Assembly (NCBI GenBank): GCA_963573315.1
Contig: OY752146.1
Location: forward strand, 434,001 to 498,000
Length of the DNA: 64,000 nucleotides
Reading direction: 5' to 3'
Source: Entomortierella parvispora
Taxonomy: Eukaryota; Mortierellomycota; Mortierellomycetes; Mortierellales; Mortierellaceae
Part shown: one piece after another, positions 29,801 through 40,100 of the stretch
Numbering within the stretch: position 1 is the stretch's first letter
Layout: each line of letters begins with the position of its first letter
Position numbers and translations under genes: made by a program
The notes under the pieces: model-generated
What the model was told of the DNA's origin: nothing
The model's database searches: none
What the model saw: the letters and a program-made list of their open reading frames with translations, nothing else

Positions 29801-31415
29801 ATATCATTGTCCAAAGTAGATCGAAATTCGAGTGATCTAAAGCATCCTCATACTCTGTTTCCGTAGGTTCAGTTTTTCGCGAAAGACACAAGATTTGTCG
29901 CCCTAAAACGTAAACATGACAAGGACTACATTAAGGACTACTAGACGCGACAAATCAAGAGTCAGCAGCATGAAAGTGGAAGGAACACAGACACTTACAG
30001 GACTTGAAAGAGGAGCACGATGTCGTCCTTGAGAGTATCCTAAGATACTTTTGGTTCGACCCGACATGAATGAGATAGCTCTCGCGAGTGCGAAATGAAA
30101 AGATGGGGTCCGGATCTTTGAGAAAGAGCATCGTCTTTACGGAAGAATCGACAGACAGTTCAAACCCACCTGATTATTTCCTTCCGGATATCTTTCATCG
30201 TCTCGGTCATGTAATTCGCGGCCCTAACAGCGACATAACAACGATAAAGAAGCATAACTGAGTAAAATGTAGCCTGCGGAGCTTGCAGTAGAATTTCATC
30301 TTGCAAGAATAAAGAGCTGTGTTCCAGACTCACCTTTTGCGCAGTGTTTGTTTGCCAGTTGGCCAGATCAACTCTCTTCGACCGAGTCATATATATTCGC
30401 TGGCCCGATATAGTAGTATTCGGCCGAGTACTATAGATCAACGGATCGATATAGAAACGACCATCCAGGTTTGCGAGCGATGTAACTGGACATTGTGGTG
30501 CTATCCCGAATGGCTTTGCGATGTGGGTTTGGTTGCGTGTTGTTTTTTCTATACTAATGTTGGAGTCGCCCTTTTTGTCGTCTCTCTCTATACTATCAGA
30601 GGACCCTATGGGTCATAGGGGGTTGACTTAATTTTGTCCACTGGGTTCCCAGGCGCCTGCAGCTCCTGATGTTTTGTTGTAACTACGAACTCTACACTAA
30701 TGGTGTTGTTGCTCCCGTCAAAATGCCTATCTTCCTTTGTCCACATATCTTGTTTGCGAGAGTCTTTTTTGTCCGACTCGATATTACAGGATGATCGTTA
30801 TTGAATGGAAAATGTTCAAATCCCTCCTGATCCTGAGTTGGGATCCAATCTTACTGACTCTAGCCAGGCCATTTGACTGGGACGACATGGATGCACCTGT
30901 GCACCTGAACAATAGCAACTTGCTATGCTCAGGCACATGTTTGACCATCCGACAGGAGCAGGCGATTCGTACCAAACAGACGAGTCCCACATGAACCACG
31001 TTCTTGGAATGCCTAACCTCAACACACGATGATGGTCCAGTCCGTCCATGGTTTCCATGACCTGGTCGAGTTCATTTGGATTTTTAGAATTGCTCCACGG
31101 TCGTCGAGATTTTTGTTGTCTAGTGAATGCTGTGTTTGAAAAAGAGGAAGATGAGACTAGGAGCTGGTTGTATTTTGGCTTGAGAAAAGAGTGGGTCGAT
31201 TCCTTGCATCTAATGAGCACCTCTTACCACACATTTTGAACTGTAGGGCAGCTGGTAGAATGGAGGGCAAACGAGGGTGCCATGGAGAGGCATTGACCAC
31301 TGAGGAACAGAGAAAGGTAAATGTGCAGAGAAGGGAGGAAGGAGGGAGGGAGGGAGGGAGCGAGAAACGGGGAGACGAGAGGCGACAGAGGGCAGAAAAG
31401 AAATGGGACCGTTTT
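29801..31415. other. Intergenic, no gene recognised
   Basis: Nothing with clear coding character. A purine-rich stretch at 31321-31400 includes four GGG runs separated by single A (31344-31358), a canonical G-quadruplex pattern. Confidence 0.35.
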
Positions 31416-31439
31416 GGTAGTCTCGCCACCAGCCCCTCG
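31416..31439 (+). repeat. Left arm of a 24-bp palindrome surrounding DIRS-B
   Basis: GGTAGTCTCGCC...CCCCTCG, the perfect reverse complement of 35763-35786. It lies 17 bp outside the left end of DIRS-B. Confidence 0.85.
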
Positions 31440-31471
31440 CTCCGTGACTTCGAACGTTATTCTTCCCCCTC

Positions 31472-31584
31472 CAAGGGACTCTATCTGTGTGTGTATCTTT
31501 CTTTTATTGATCTCACGTGACTCCAAAGAAAAAAGTGCTCTACACTAAGGGACTGATGCATCTCTTGATCTCCATCTTTCTTTT
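31472..31584 (+). repeat. DIRS-B left inverted terminal repeat
   Basis: Runs from CAAGGGACTCTAT to about CTCCATCT. Complementary to 35582-35693 with a few mismatches (for example CTATCTGTG versus CTAGATGTG). Confidence 0.9.
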
Positions 31585-31637
31585 TCACGCTTTTGGGCAT
31601 TCCCATCTGAAAATCCAGTAGACTGATCCTGATCCTC

Positions 31638-32588
31638 ATGCCCAATGCCACCAATCCACCCAACTTCGATCTTGCCGTCTTGGCGGCAATGGTCCAAGAC
31701 CTGTCCAGCAAGGTCTCTGAGCAAGCCAACCAGATCTCTGACCAAGCCAGTAAGATATCTGATCAGGACGCGACCATCAAACAGCTTCGGGAAGCTGCTC
31801 CCGAGAGCGAGGTCCGACCTGGACAAGTGGTATACAAGACCGAACGAGCAACCACTCTTTTACGGTACCCGGAACTACAGGAACAGTACCCTGCGATCAC
31901 CCAAACCGAATTCTACAACACCGTCCTCCCTCCAGGACATAAGCACTTCGATTGGAACGATTATCACTACACTGAAGGCATGGATTACAAGCCCCCTCAG
32001 GTCATTCAGCATCATCATGCCATCAGTCTGCCAGAAGCAGCCCGCAGACACGACCAGGACCTGGGCAAGGCTCAAAGTTTCATCGCCAACACCACTCGGA
32101 TGTACGACACACTTGCAGACGACATTGTCTCCTCGCCTGACTTTGTGCGTACAGTCTGGGGACAGCAAGTTCTCTCGTTCCTCAACACCGCACGCATCCT
32201 GGCATCCAATGACGCGTCGAAATTGGGAATCATGCGTCAGGACGTTCACCTCCGCCACCTGGGCATCCCGAACACGGAAACCAAGGAATCCGCTATGCTC
32301 ACTCTTGAGGAGGTGGCAAAACGTCGAGCAACTGCAGACCTCATCAAGAAGACTTACAGTAAGCCGACCAGTAAGGAGGACAGCGGCAAGACAGCCTACA
32401 AGAAGCCCAGGTTCAAGAAGACGCTCCCAGAGAGATCGGACAGGAAGACATCCGACACATCAGGAGAATCGTCAAGCAGCCGCGACAGTGGCAGCAAGTA
32501 CGGTAGCTCTTACAAGGACAGGAAGCCAGCCCGGAGCGACAAGTCCTCAAGAGACAAGGGAAACGGATCAGAGAAGGAGCGCCAGTAG
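31638..32588 (+). CDS. DIRS-B gag-like protein
   Basis: The 316-residue ORF has an N-terminal coiled coil of repeated S/A-xQISDQ units (residues about 25-50), a central helical region (YPAITQTEFYNTVLPPGHKHF, later DDIVSSPDFVRTVWGQQVLSF) and a highly charged Ser/Lys/Arg C-terminus. It starts 50 bp after the left ITR. The same protein is found degraded at 18.9 kb and, reversed, at 52.7-53.9 kb. Presumed capsid/RNA-binding role by position; no zinc knuckle is present. Confidence 0.8.
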   Translation: MPNATNPPNFDLAVLAAMVQDLSSKVSEQANQISDQASKISDQDATIKQLREAAPESEVRPGQVVYKTERATTLLRYPELQEQYPAITQTEFYNTVLPPGHKHFDWNDYHYTEGMDYKPPQVIQHHHAISLPEAARRHDQDLGKAQSFIANTTRMYDTLADDIVSSPDFVRTVWGQQVLSFLNTARILASNDASKLGIMRQDVHLRHLGIPNTETKESAMLTLEEVAKRRATADLIKKTYSKPTSKEDSGKTAYKKPRFKKTLPERSDRKTSDTSGESSSSRDSGSKYGSSYKDRKPARSDKSSRDKGNGSEKERQ

Positions 32589-32626
32589 GAGCACGCCTTC
32601 TCAGATTCAAACGGGAATGGGAGGAG

Positions 32627-34450
32627 ATGACGGATTCGACTTGGATCAACAACATTGTCAGCAAGGGATACTCGATCATCTTCAGCAAACCTCCACCATT
32701 GCGCCTTCCCCCAATTCACGACCCCTACACCACACCGGCGGAGAAGGAGGAGATAAACAAAGAAATCCTTTCTTTATTACAAAAAAGGGCTATCGAAGAA
32801 TGCAGCGGTATGGGCTTTTACAGCCGTCTCTTCACCATACCGAAGAAAACAGGGGGACTTCGACCTGTTCTCAACCTCCGACCACTCAACCAGTACCTGA
32901 AGGCGCCACATTTCAAGATGGAGACGCTCACTCACATCTGCCAGATGCTACGACCAAAGGACTGGATGACATCGATAGACTTAAGCGACGCGTTCCTCCA
33001 CGTGGCAGTACAAGCGGAAAGTCGACGATACCTACGCTTTCGATGGCACGGGAAGACTTATCAGTTCAGGACCCTACCGTTCGGCCTGTCACTATCTCCG
33101 TACGTCTTCACCAAGATCATACGACCCATCCTACAATGGGCACGCAAGCAGGGGATCCGCATTTCAGCATATCTCGACGATATTTTGGTCGCAGCCACAA
33201 GCAAAGAAGAGTCGGAGCGACACACGCTTATGGTACGTCAACAGCTGGAACGACTGGGATTTCTCATCAAACACGAGAAGTCAATGCTCACTCCCTCGCA
33301 ACAGATCAATCACCTGGGATTCCGCATAGACACTGTCAAGATGGCGTTGTCAGTGCCAGGGAACAAGATTCGCGACCTTCGGAGGGAAGCCACCAAGCTG
33401 CTGCAGACAGCCACCGTCCCGCTCAAGAGGTTGGCGTCATTCATAGGGAGAGCGATGGCCATGACGGTAGCCATCTTCCCAGCGCGACTCAAGACACGAC
33501 AGCTCATCCAGGTCCAGAACAAGGCCCTAGCAAGGAATTGCCCATGGACGGGATCTGTCACACTGGACCACCGATCGAGAGAGGACCTGCAGTGGTGGTG
33601 CAAGAGCCTGTCGACATGGAATGGTCAGGGATTCCTCCCCCAGAGGTCGGAAATCGATGTGTTCACGGATGCGTCGCAGGAAGCATGGGGAATAGTCTAC
33701 GAGGACGTGGAGATCTCGAAGCTATGGACACCGGAGGAACAACCTCATCACATCAATTACAAGGAACTGAAGGTGATATGGCATCTGGTGAACCTCACAG
33801 ACATGCGGGGCAAGACAATTCAAGTCATCTGCGACAACACGACAGCGATTGCGCAGATCAACAAATTCGGAGGGACCAGGTCTCAACCGTTGTTAGATCT
33901 GGCCACAAGGATTTGGAATTATTGCATCAGGACGGGTACGCGGCTCATGACAACGTACGTACCGTCTCAATTCAATCCAGCCGACTCACCATCGAGGCGA
34001 ATGATAGCACAGTTGGAGTGGTCGATCAGCAACTCGTTCTATCAACAGCTCGTCTCCACTTGGGGTCCTCACTCAGTCGATCTGTTCGCCACGGCAGCGA
34101 ACGCGAAGACACACAGGTACGTGTCATGGCTACACGAAGAGACTGCGTGGAAGCAGGACGCGTTCAGCTTCAGCTGGAAGGACCTGGGCCGAGTGTACAT
34201 CTGCCCCCCATGGTCCCTTCTCAATCGGGTGCTGGAGAAGGTCAGGACGGACAGGGTCCGAGCGACAGTGATCACACCACAGTGGCCTGCAATGATCTGG
34301 TACCCTACGATCCGAGCCATGTCAACGCACGAGCCCATTCCAGTACCGCGGTCAATGGTAAGAGCAGCTCCAGGGAACAGCCCACAGCCTCTGGAACGCA
34401 ACCCAATGTGGCAGTTAACAGCTTGGAGCGTCGACGGCAACAAGCTGTGA
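32627..34450 (+). CDS. DIRS-B reverse transcriptase / RNase H / methyltransferase-like protein
   Basis: The intact 607-residue ORF has RT motifs SRLFTIPKKTGGLRPVLNLR, DWMTSIDLSDAFLHV, TLPFGLSLSPYVFTKII and catalytic SAYLDDILVA (about residues 75-200). RNase H motifs are IDVFTDASQEAWGIV, HINYKELKVIW and VICDNTTAIAQINKFGG (about 340-420). The C-terminal VDLFAT...VYICPPWSLLNRVL and ATVITPQWPAMIWYP region (about 480-570) is the DIRS-specific methyltransferase-like domain. It lies 38 bp after gag in another frame. The protein copies the element RNA into DNA; the role of the methyltransferase-like domain is unknown. All catalytic motifs are preserved. Confidence 0.9.
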   Translation: MTDSTWINNIVSKGYSIIFSKPPPLRLPPIHDPYTTPAEKEEINKEILSLLQKRAIEECSGMGFYSRLFTIPKKTGGLRPVLNLRPLNQYLKAPHFKMETLTHICQMLRPKDWMTSIDLSDAFLHVAVQAESRRYLRFRWHGKTYQFRTLPFGLSLSPYVFTKIIRPILQWARKQGIRISAYLDDILVAATSKEESERHTLMVRQQLERLGFLIKHEKSMLTPSQQINHLGFRIDTVKMALSVPGNKIRDLRREATKLLQTATVPLKRLASFIGRAMAMTVAIFPARLKTRQLIQVQNKALARNCPWTGSVTLDHRSREDLQWWCKSLSTWNGQGFLPQRSEIDVFTDASQEAWGIVYEDVEISKLWTPEEQPHHINYKELKVIWHLVNLTDMRGKTIQVICDNTTAIAQINKFGGTRSQPLLDLATRIWNYCIRTGTRLMTTYVPSQFNPADSPSRRMIAQLEWSISNSFYQQLVSTWGPHSVDLFATAANAKTHRYVSWLHEETAWKQDAFSFSWKDLGRVYICPPWSLLNRVLEKVRTDRVRATVITPQWPAMIWYPTIRAMSTHEPIPVPRSMVRAAPGNSPQPLERNPMWQLTAWSVDGNKL

Positions 34451-35499
34451 TTTCAGGAGCCGATTCTGGGGTCCTGCTCCGACTTTTTGACTCCAAGTCG
34501 GCCAGGTCCAGGAATGCCAAGGGCTCATCAGGTCAGCAGGCATTCGTACGTTGGCTGCAGGAGCGTCAGCGACAACTAGACGACACCACTTCGACTGACC
34601 TCATGAACTACCTGAACTTTGGGCTCGAGTCTAAGTCCTGGAAGCCCCAGACAGCTCGAGCATATCTGGCAACAATTCTCAAGCTCTTCCCGCAGGATAG
34701 GCAGGAAGGGCTACGCTCGGATGAGAACTTGACAGATTTTCTCAGGATCATGGGGAGCAACACACTCAAACGTGTTCGGAACCTCGACACCGATTTGGAC
34801 CCGATCATCAAGGCGATACGAGACATGGGCGAGAACGAGCCCATGGACATCCAGCAACTGACGGCAAAGACTTGCTTCTTGCTGGGATTGGTTGGCTTCC
34901 TCAGAGCGGACGATCTGGCGTGCGTGGACGCAGCACAGTGTCGAATGAGAAAAGGATCCCTAGAGATGGTCATCGTTTCACCGAAAGAGCGCCGAAACGG
35001 ACAGCCTATTGTCAAGCATGTCATGATCCACCCACACGAGGAACGGATCCTCTGCCCTGTGAGCGTGTATCAGGAATACCGCAGGCGTACAGAGCAGCAT
35101 GACGCACGGGCGAGAGGCCAACATCACAAGTTTGACAGGCAGCTACTGCAGTTGGACTTCACACCCCTGATTCGGGATGTCAGTTTTGGCACGTCAAGGT
35201 TGAGCGCGCAGAGGATTTCCAAGTACCTCGGAAGGCTCTTGGACAAGCTGCCTCGGGAGGAGGGACAGTCTCGTATCAAGGTCCGCGCCTTGGCAGCTAC
35301 GAATGCCCTCAGTCGGGGCGTTCCAGTGGACGACGTGACCGCTCAAGGCAATTGGTCGTCGCCCACAATGGTGGAAGGTTACTACCGCGTTTCGAGAGCA
35401 CTCGCCAGCAACTTCACCAACACTCTTCTTCCTTTGCATCGGGATTCACAGATAGAGTCCCTTGGAGGGGGAAGAATAATGTCCAGCGATGCCGAATGA
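34450..35499 (+). CDS. DIRS-B tyrosine recombinase
   Basis: The frame is open from well upstream of the RT stop to the TGA at 35499. The start is uncertain because the first in-frame ATG (near 34603) may lie inside the N-terminal domain, so translation may begin by reinitiation or frameshift. Core motifs: VGFLRADDLACVDA (first Arg), CPVSVYQEYRR, RIKVRALAATNALSRGVPVDDV (second Arg, with Lys where the family often has His), QGNWSSPTMVEGYYRVSRA with the catalytic Tyr. The C-terminal 15 codons run into the internal complementary region. The enzyme integrates the circular DNA form. Confidence 0.8.
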   Translation: MSGADSGVLLRLFDSKSARSRNAKGSSGQQAFVRWLQERQRQLDDTTSTDLMNYLNFGLESKSWKPQTARAYLATILKLFPQDRQEGLRSDENLTDFLRIMGSNTLKRVRNLDTDLDPIIKAIRDMGENEPMDIQQLTAKTCFLLGLVGFLRADDLACVDAAQCRMRKGSLEMVIVSPKERRNGQPIVKHVMIHPHEERILCPVSVYQEYRRRTEQHDARARGQHHKFDRQLLQLDFTPLIRDVSFGTSRLSAQRISKYLGRLLDKLPREEGQSRIKVRALAATNALSRGVPVDDVTAQGNWSSPTMVEGYYRVSRALASNFTNTLLPLHRDSQIESLGGGRIMSSDAE

Positions 35500-35548
35500 A
35501 ATGAAGGCTGAAGCACATTTATTCGACACCGACAAGGGACTCTAGATG
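35448..35548 (+). repeat. DIRS-B internal complementary region (ICR)
   Basis: The first half (CACAGATAGAGTCCC...GAATAA) is complementary to the left end 31457-31490. The second half (TGTCCAGCGATGCCG...AAGGGACTCT) is complementary to the right end 35684-35746. It is the template joint for circularisation in the DIRS replication model. Confidence 0.9.
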
Positions 35549-35581
35549 TCCCACCCAACCCTCCCTGGTCTCTTTTGCTTT

Positions 35582-35693
35582 GAGAGTAGATGGAGATCAA
35601 GAGATGCATCAGTCCCTTAGTGTAGAGCACTTTTTTCTTTGGAGTCACGTGAGATCAATAAAAGAAAGATACACACACATCTAGAGTCCCTTG
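35582..35693 (-). repeat. DIRS-B right inverted terminal repeat
   Basis: Complement of the left ITR. It is followed by the 53-bp right extension ending at 35746. Confidence 0.9.
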
Positions 35694-35762
35694 TCGGTGT
35701 CGAATAAATGTGCTTCAGCCTTCATTTCATTCGGCATCGCTGGACAATGTTCTTGGACTCCA

Positions 35763-35786
35763 CGAGGGGCTGGTGGCGAGACTACC
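35763..35786 (-). repeat. Right arm of the 24-bp palindrome surrounding DIRS-B
   Basis: Perfect reverse complement of 31416-31439, 16 bp outside the right end of DIRS-B. Confidence 0.85.
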
Positions 35787-35869
35787 GTTTTGGGTGGCTT
35801 TGCTCTCTTTCCTTTTTTGGGTTGGGATTGGTGCGAGGACACAGTGCACGCGCGTTTCTTTTCTTGCGT

Positions 35870-36652
35870 CTTCTTTGCCCTTGTCCCCAGCACCAGTGCC
35901 GCCACTGCTGTCGATATTGCCCACCAGTATTTTGACAACACCTTTGAGCTGCATAGAATCCTCACGCCTATCGTTTCTGACGGCGACACTCCATTCACTA
36001 GCTGCACGAGTTACTGGGTGCGAAGTTGGAGTCGTCCATTTCTTAATACAGGTATGAGCAAGCACTTGATAGTAATTCGATATGATAGGATCCCAATGCG
36101 TCGTAGCCCGACTCTAGGTCCTGACCTGTTACCTATGATACTAGACACCGTCTGGGCCACCAATACAAGATTCTTTTTTTTTGTTTCTCTCAATTGACGT
36201 TATCCTCTTCTCCTCTTCTCCGTTGAATAGTTGGTTCCTGAGGATAACATCCCTCTCCAAGGGTACTTCATAGTTACCACCTGGTATCTAAAGAGTGACT
36301 TGTCCTCCATGGAATCAAATAATGGAGCACGGAATGCATCCCCCGAACAATATGCACCAGAACAAGGTGCGCCAGAAGACGACGAGATTCAACCTCGGAA
36401 TTCTCAAACACCCTCGGTTGAGTCGATTCACTAAGTCCTCCCCCAACACCATCTGTGACGAGCCCCTCGGCAGAGATGTCTCCTGCCTCAGAAATATCAG
36501 CCTCACAGCGCAGCAAGAGATGCACCACAGCACCACCTAATAGGCGTCTCAGTCACCGTGCTATTGGACAGAAGGGAAGCATGCCGCAGTGCAAAACATG
36601 TGGACAGCAAATAGATCGAGATACAAGTCCGGTTAGTTTTAAGAGAGGTAAC
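35870..36652 (+). pseudogene. Broken host gene interrupted by the Ty3 element
   Basis: An exon ending at 36051 (…SLAARVTGCEVGVVHFLIQ, donor G|GTATGA) splices in frame over a 179-nt intron to 36231 (acceptor GTTGAATAG), giving LVPEDNIPLQGYFIVTTW and a Ser/Pro/Glu-rich tail. A frame slip near 36425 is needed to continue into PPPTPSVTSPSAEMSPASE and MPQCKTCGQQIDRDTSPVSF, a small Cys-containing segment. The Ty3 insertion at 36652/36653 cuts this frame, which resumes at 42800 after the target duplication and stays open to a TGA at 42853. The first exon and its 5' region have a second copy at 45.3 kb. The start was not determined. Function unknown. Confidence 0.45.
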
Positions 36653-36822
36653 TGAAATGTCGGGGGTCTGTACGTCAGGAAGAAAGAAAGGTGCTGTTTA
36701 ATGATAGAGAGCGACAGCCTGATATGACTGTCGCACACTACTTAAGGGGCGCGCAAGCGCAACTCTCTCTAACTAGAAATAAACGGCAGGAGAAATACGT
36801 CGGTATTGCACCGGACGTTACA
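36653..36822 (-). repeat. Ty3 3' LTR (170 bp)
   Basis: Begins TGAAATGTCGG and ends ACGTTACA (TG...CA borders). It appears identical to 42625-42794. Confidence 0.95.
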
Positions 36823-37150
36823 AACTCCCCCCCCAGATTGATACCGGGTAGAACTAATAGTGGCTAACTTTACGGGGATAAAACTGTGGAAAACCCCTTG
36901 ATAGATTGACGAGGATAAAATGTAGAAAACCTCTTGGATTGATAGGTGAGGGAAAATCGGGAAAACCTCTGAATTGCGAGATAATTGCGAACTCCTTGTG
37001 CTGTGCATAGAGAAGGTGTAACTCTTTTATAGCTTTTAACGGGTGTAAAATACGACCGGTGGCCAAAAAACCCTGTGATCTGGCATCTGGTGCTCTGTCT
37101 GTGTGAGAGGAAAACGCTGACCTCGTTAAAAACCTCTTGGCTCTGGTTGA
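36823..37150 (-). other. Ty3 internal 3' untranslated region
   Basis: Between the gag-pol stop and the 3' LTR, with a repeated GGGAAAACC(C/T)CTTG(A/G)AT-like motif and the polypurine tract. No ORF. Confidence 0.6.
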
Positions 37151-40100
37151 CTAATTCCTCACTTTGGCTTTGCGGCTCTTGTTGGCCTGAGAACTCTGGG
37201 CTTTTGCTTGCTCGTCTCGTACTTGTTTTTGGAGTTTCTTCTCCCTGTTGTCTCTGATACGAATTATTCTTTTAGCTGCATGCGGATTGTCCATGCGCTT
37301 ACTCTTCCAGTATTTGTCGATGATGTTCTTTGAGTCAAACTGGTCATAGCTGAGTTGCTGGTTGTGTGAGGAGTCATATCCTTTCCACTGCACAGTGTAC
37401 AGCATCCCCTCCTTGGAGAGCGAATGGTCAAGGATCATGTCGATCTCATATGACTCGGCACTTTGCACGTCTAGCGCTTGGGTGACTTGCTTCAGCTGCT
37501 CCGGGGAATATTGACGGGGCAGTTTCTCAGACATTGGATCGAGGAGAGTGTATGAGCCATGTGTTGAGCGGGAAAGAACCTTGTATGGGCCGTGATATTT
37601 GGCGTCAATCTTGCTACCAGGTACGTCTTCCTTGGCCATGACATAGGTGCCAGGCTGGAAGTCACGCAATCGATGAGTCCTATTGAACTTCGAAGCCATA
37701 GCTGTCTGAGTCCCAGTACTGTAATCCGAAATTGCAGGGTATACCAGTTTCGTGAGATACTCTAGACGCTGTTCGTTCTCCTCATCTGTCAATAGATGGG
37801 ACTCAACCGCGGAGAAATCCGTGAGAGTAGCAAACGATCTACCGTAGAACAATGAAAACGGCGTTGAGTTGTGGAGACTGGCGGCCCTGGTGTTGAGCTG
37901 TAGCTGCGCCATGGGTACATAGTTATCCCATTGGTCGCGCCGTCCTTGAAGTTGTTTCTTGATGTTGTCTTTCATGGTGCGCACAAAGCGTTCAGCCACG
38001 CCGTTCGACCTTGGGTGGTACGGTGTCGACAGTCTATGATCAATTTTCAACTTTTGATTCATGAGCTTACACAGTGAATTAACGAACTCAGAGCCGTTAT
38101 CACTTTGAACGATCTTTGGGAATCCGATGCCGCAGAACAGCTTAAACAATGCTTGTGCGATTGTCCGGGCTTCCTTATTCGGCAAAGGTTCAAGGAAGAC
38201 AAACCTGGTACAGATGTCTACGGTCACAAGTACAAACTTGTTGCCGGATGTACTGGTATCGAATTCAGCAAGATCCACGGCGACATGCTCACCGGGTAGC
38301 CGTGCATGGATGGGCCTGAGAGGATGGTAACCCTTTCGGGCGATGTTGAAGTACTGGCACTGTGTGCATCCACTGACCCATTTCAGGCAGTCTTCTTTGA
38401 GCTTAGGCCAAGTCTTACCAGTAGCCTGGATGGCTTTGACCATGGCTCCCGTACCTGGATGTCCAAACTCATGGGTACGGCTGAGAATAAGTTCTCGCTC
38501 TTCCTCTCGGAGTACAACTTCGTGGGACACATCATCAGAGACGAATTCTTGCATGTACGCTTCATCCATTACGAACCTGGTGCCAATCTTGAGATCTGGC
38601 CCGGAGGATGCTTCTGGTGATGTGTTGGCCCTGTCGATGGTTGCTGCTTTTAAGGCCCGGGTGACGGCGGCAACAGATGGATGCCCGTCAGGGACCATGT
38701 CCATGTCGTAGTCTTCGCGTTCTTTTGTGGGGTCGTCCTCTTCGGTAAATGCACGGGACAGTGCATCCGGTAGGACGTTCAGTATGCCTGGTCGGTAGAT
38801 GCACTCGAAATCGTAATTAAAGATCGTCTCCTTCCAGTTCGTAACAATCTGAGGAAGTTCCTTTTGCTCGTGTATGTAGGTTAGCGGACGGTGGTCAGTG
38901 AAGAGGGTGAACTTTCGTCCCCATAAGTATTGATGAAAACGATTGAGTGCAAAAACGATCCCAAGTAACTCCTTTTTGTATGCTGGGTAATTCTTCTCGC
39001 TTTTGTGAAGCGCCCTGGCCTGGAATGAGATGTAGTTGATCTTCGACTCGTCTCCATTGGGTAGTTGGTAGAGCACTGCGCCGATGCCAACTCCGGATGC
39101 GTCAGTCGCGACATAGAATGGTAGACTGAAATCGGGGAAACATAGACAAGGAGCGAGAATGATTGATCGTCTCAGTTTGTCAAAGCTGCGTTTCTCTTCC
39201 TTGGAAAGTGAAAACGTGCCCCTCTTGTTCCGTAAGGCTTCTAGAGGTGCTGCTAGCACACTGTACAGTGGTATGTACTCGCGGAAATAATTGAAGAGAC
39301 CGAGATACCTCTGGACCATCTTCTTGTTGCGGGGGTATGCCCAAGAATAAATGTTTGCAATTTTCTTCGGATTGATCATGCGGCCATGTCGGTTGACGAT
39401 GTAGCCGAGCATCAATATTTCAGTGCTGTAAAAGTTACACTTTTCCTGGTTGATAATAAGTTTGGCCTCGGTTAGACGTTTTACGACCGTGATGCAGTGC
39501 TCCAGATGACTTTCAGTTTCGTCTGTATGGGCAACAATATCATCGACATAATTGTCAGCAAAGTCGGCGTCTCCGAATAGCTCAGCCATTCCTCGTTGGA
39601 AGATGCTAGTGAGTGGTTTCAAACCAAATGGTGCTCGAGCGAACTTGTACTGCTGGTTGTCGTATGTAAACGCGGTCAGGATTTGACTCAGCTCGGCAAT
39701 TCTCATGCGATGATAAGCCTGAGAGAGGTCAAAGGTAGAGTATCTGGCTTTGCCTGCGACCTTGGTATGCAAGTCTGCGATCTTTGGGAGCGGAAATTGG
39801 TCCGTGTCCAGCAACTGCTTGTTGAGTGTGCGCGGATCCAGGCATACTCTGTGCTTTAAAATCTTCCCTTCTAGGTCTCGTCTCGCTGCCATGGTGAGCG
39901 TGCTATTATATGGGCAATGTCCCTTTACGGGTACTATCACTCCGTCTTTAAGCCATTGCTTCACGGTCTTGTCAACCTCGTCTTTCTCTGTCTGCGAATA
40001 GAACTGCCGTGGGCGTTCTTGCACTTTGCAATCGGGTCCAACTTTTAGTTCTACAACCATCGATGGCAGTGTGCAGTGAGATGATGGGTCGATCTTGGCG

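Larger units (their letters stand above)
31457..35746 (+). mobile_element. Complete DIRS-type retrotransposon (DIRS-B)
   Basis: This 4.29-kb element has the full DIRS1 plan. The left inverted terminal repeat (31472-31584) is the complement of the right one (35582-35693). Each has an outer extension (31457-31471 and 35694-35746). An internal complementary region (35448-35548) has one half complementary to the left outer end and the other to the right outer end, as needed for the circular intermediate. ORFs run gag, RT-RNase H-methyltransferase-like, tyrosine recombinase, all open. No target duplication is visible, as expected for tyrosine-recombinase integration. Ends were set by comparing the ICR with the two termini (junction ...GCTGGACA/TTATTCTTCC...). 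It looks intact and may be recent. Confidence 0.9.

Noticed and set aside
31645..35499. 1284-codon ORF running under all of DIRS-B
   Set aside because: Only its last third (the recombinase) has protein-like composition. The rest is a shadow frame of gag and RT, though the lack of stops is noted as a finding.
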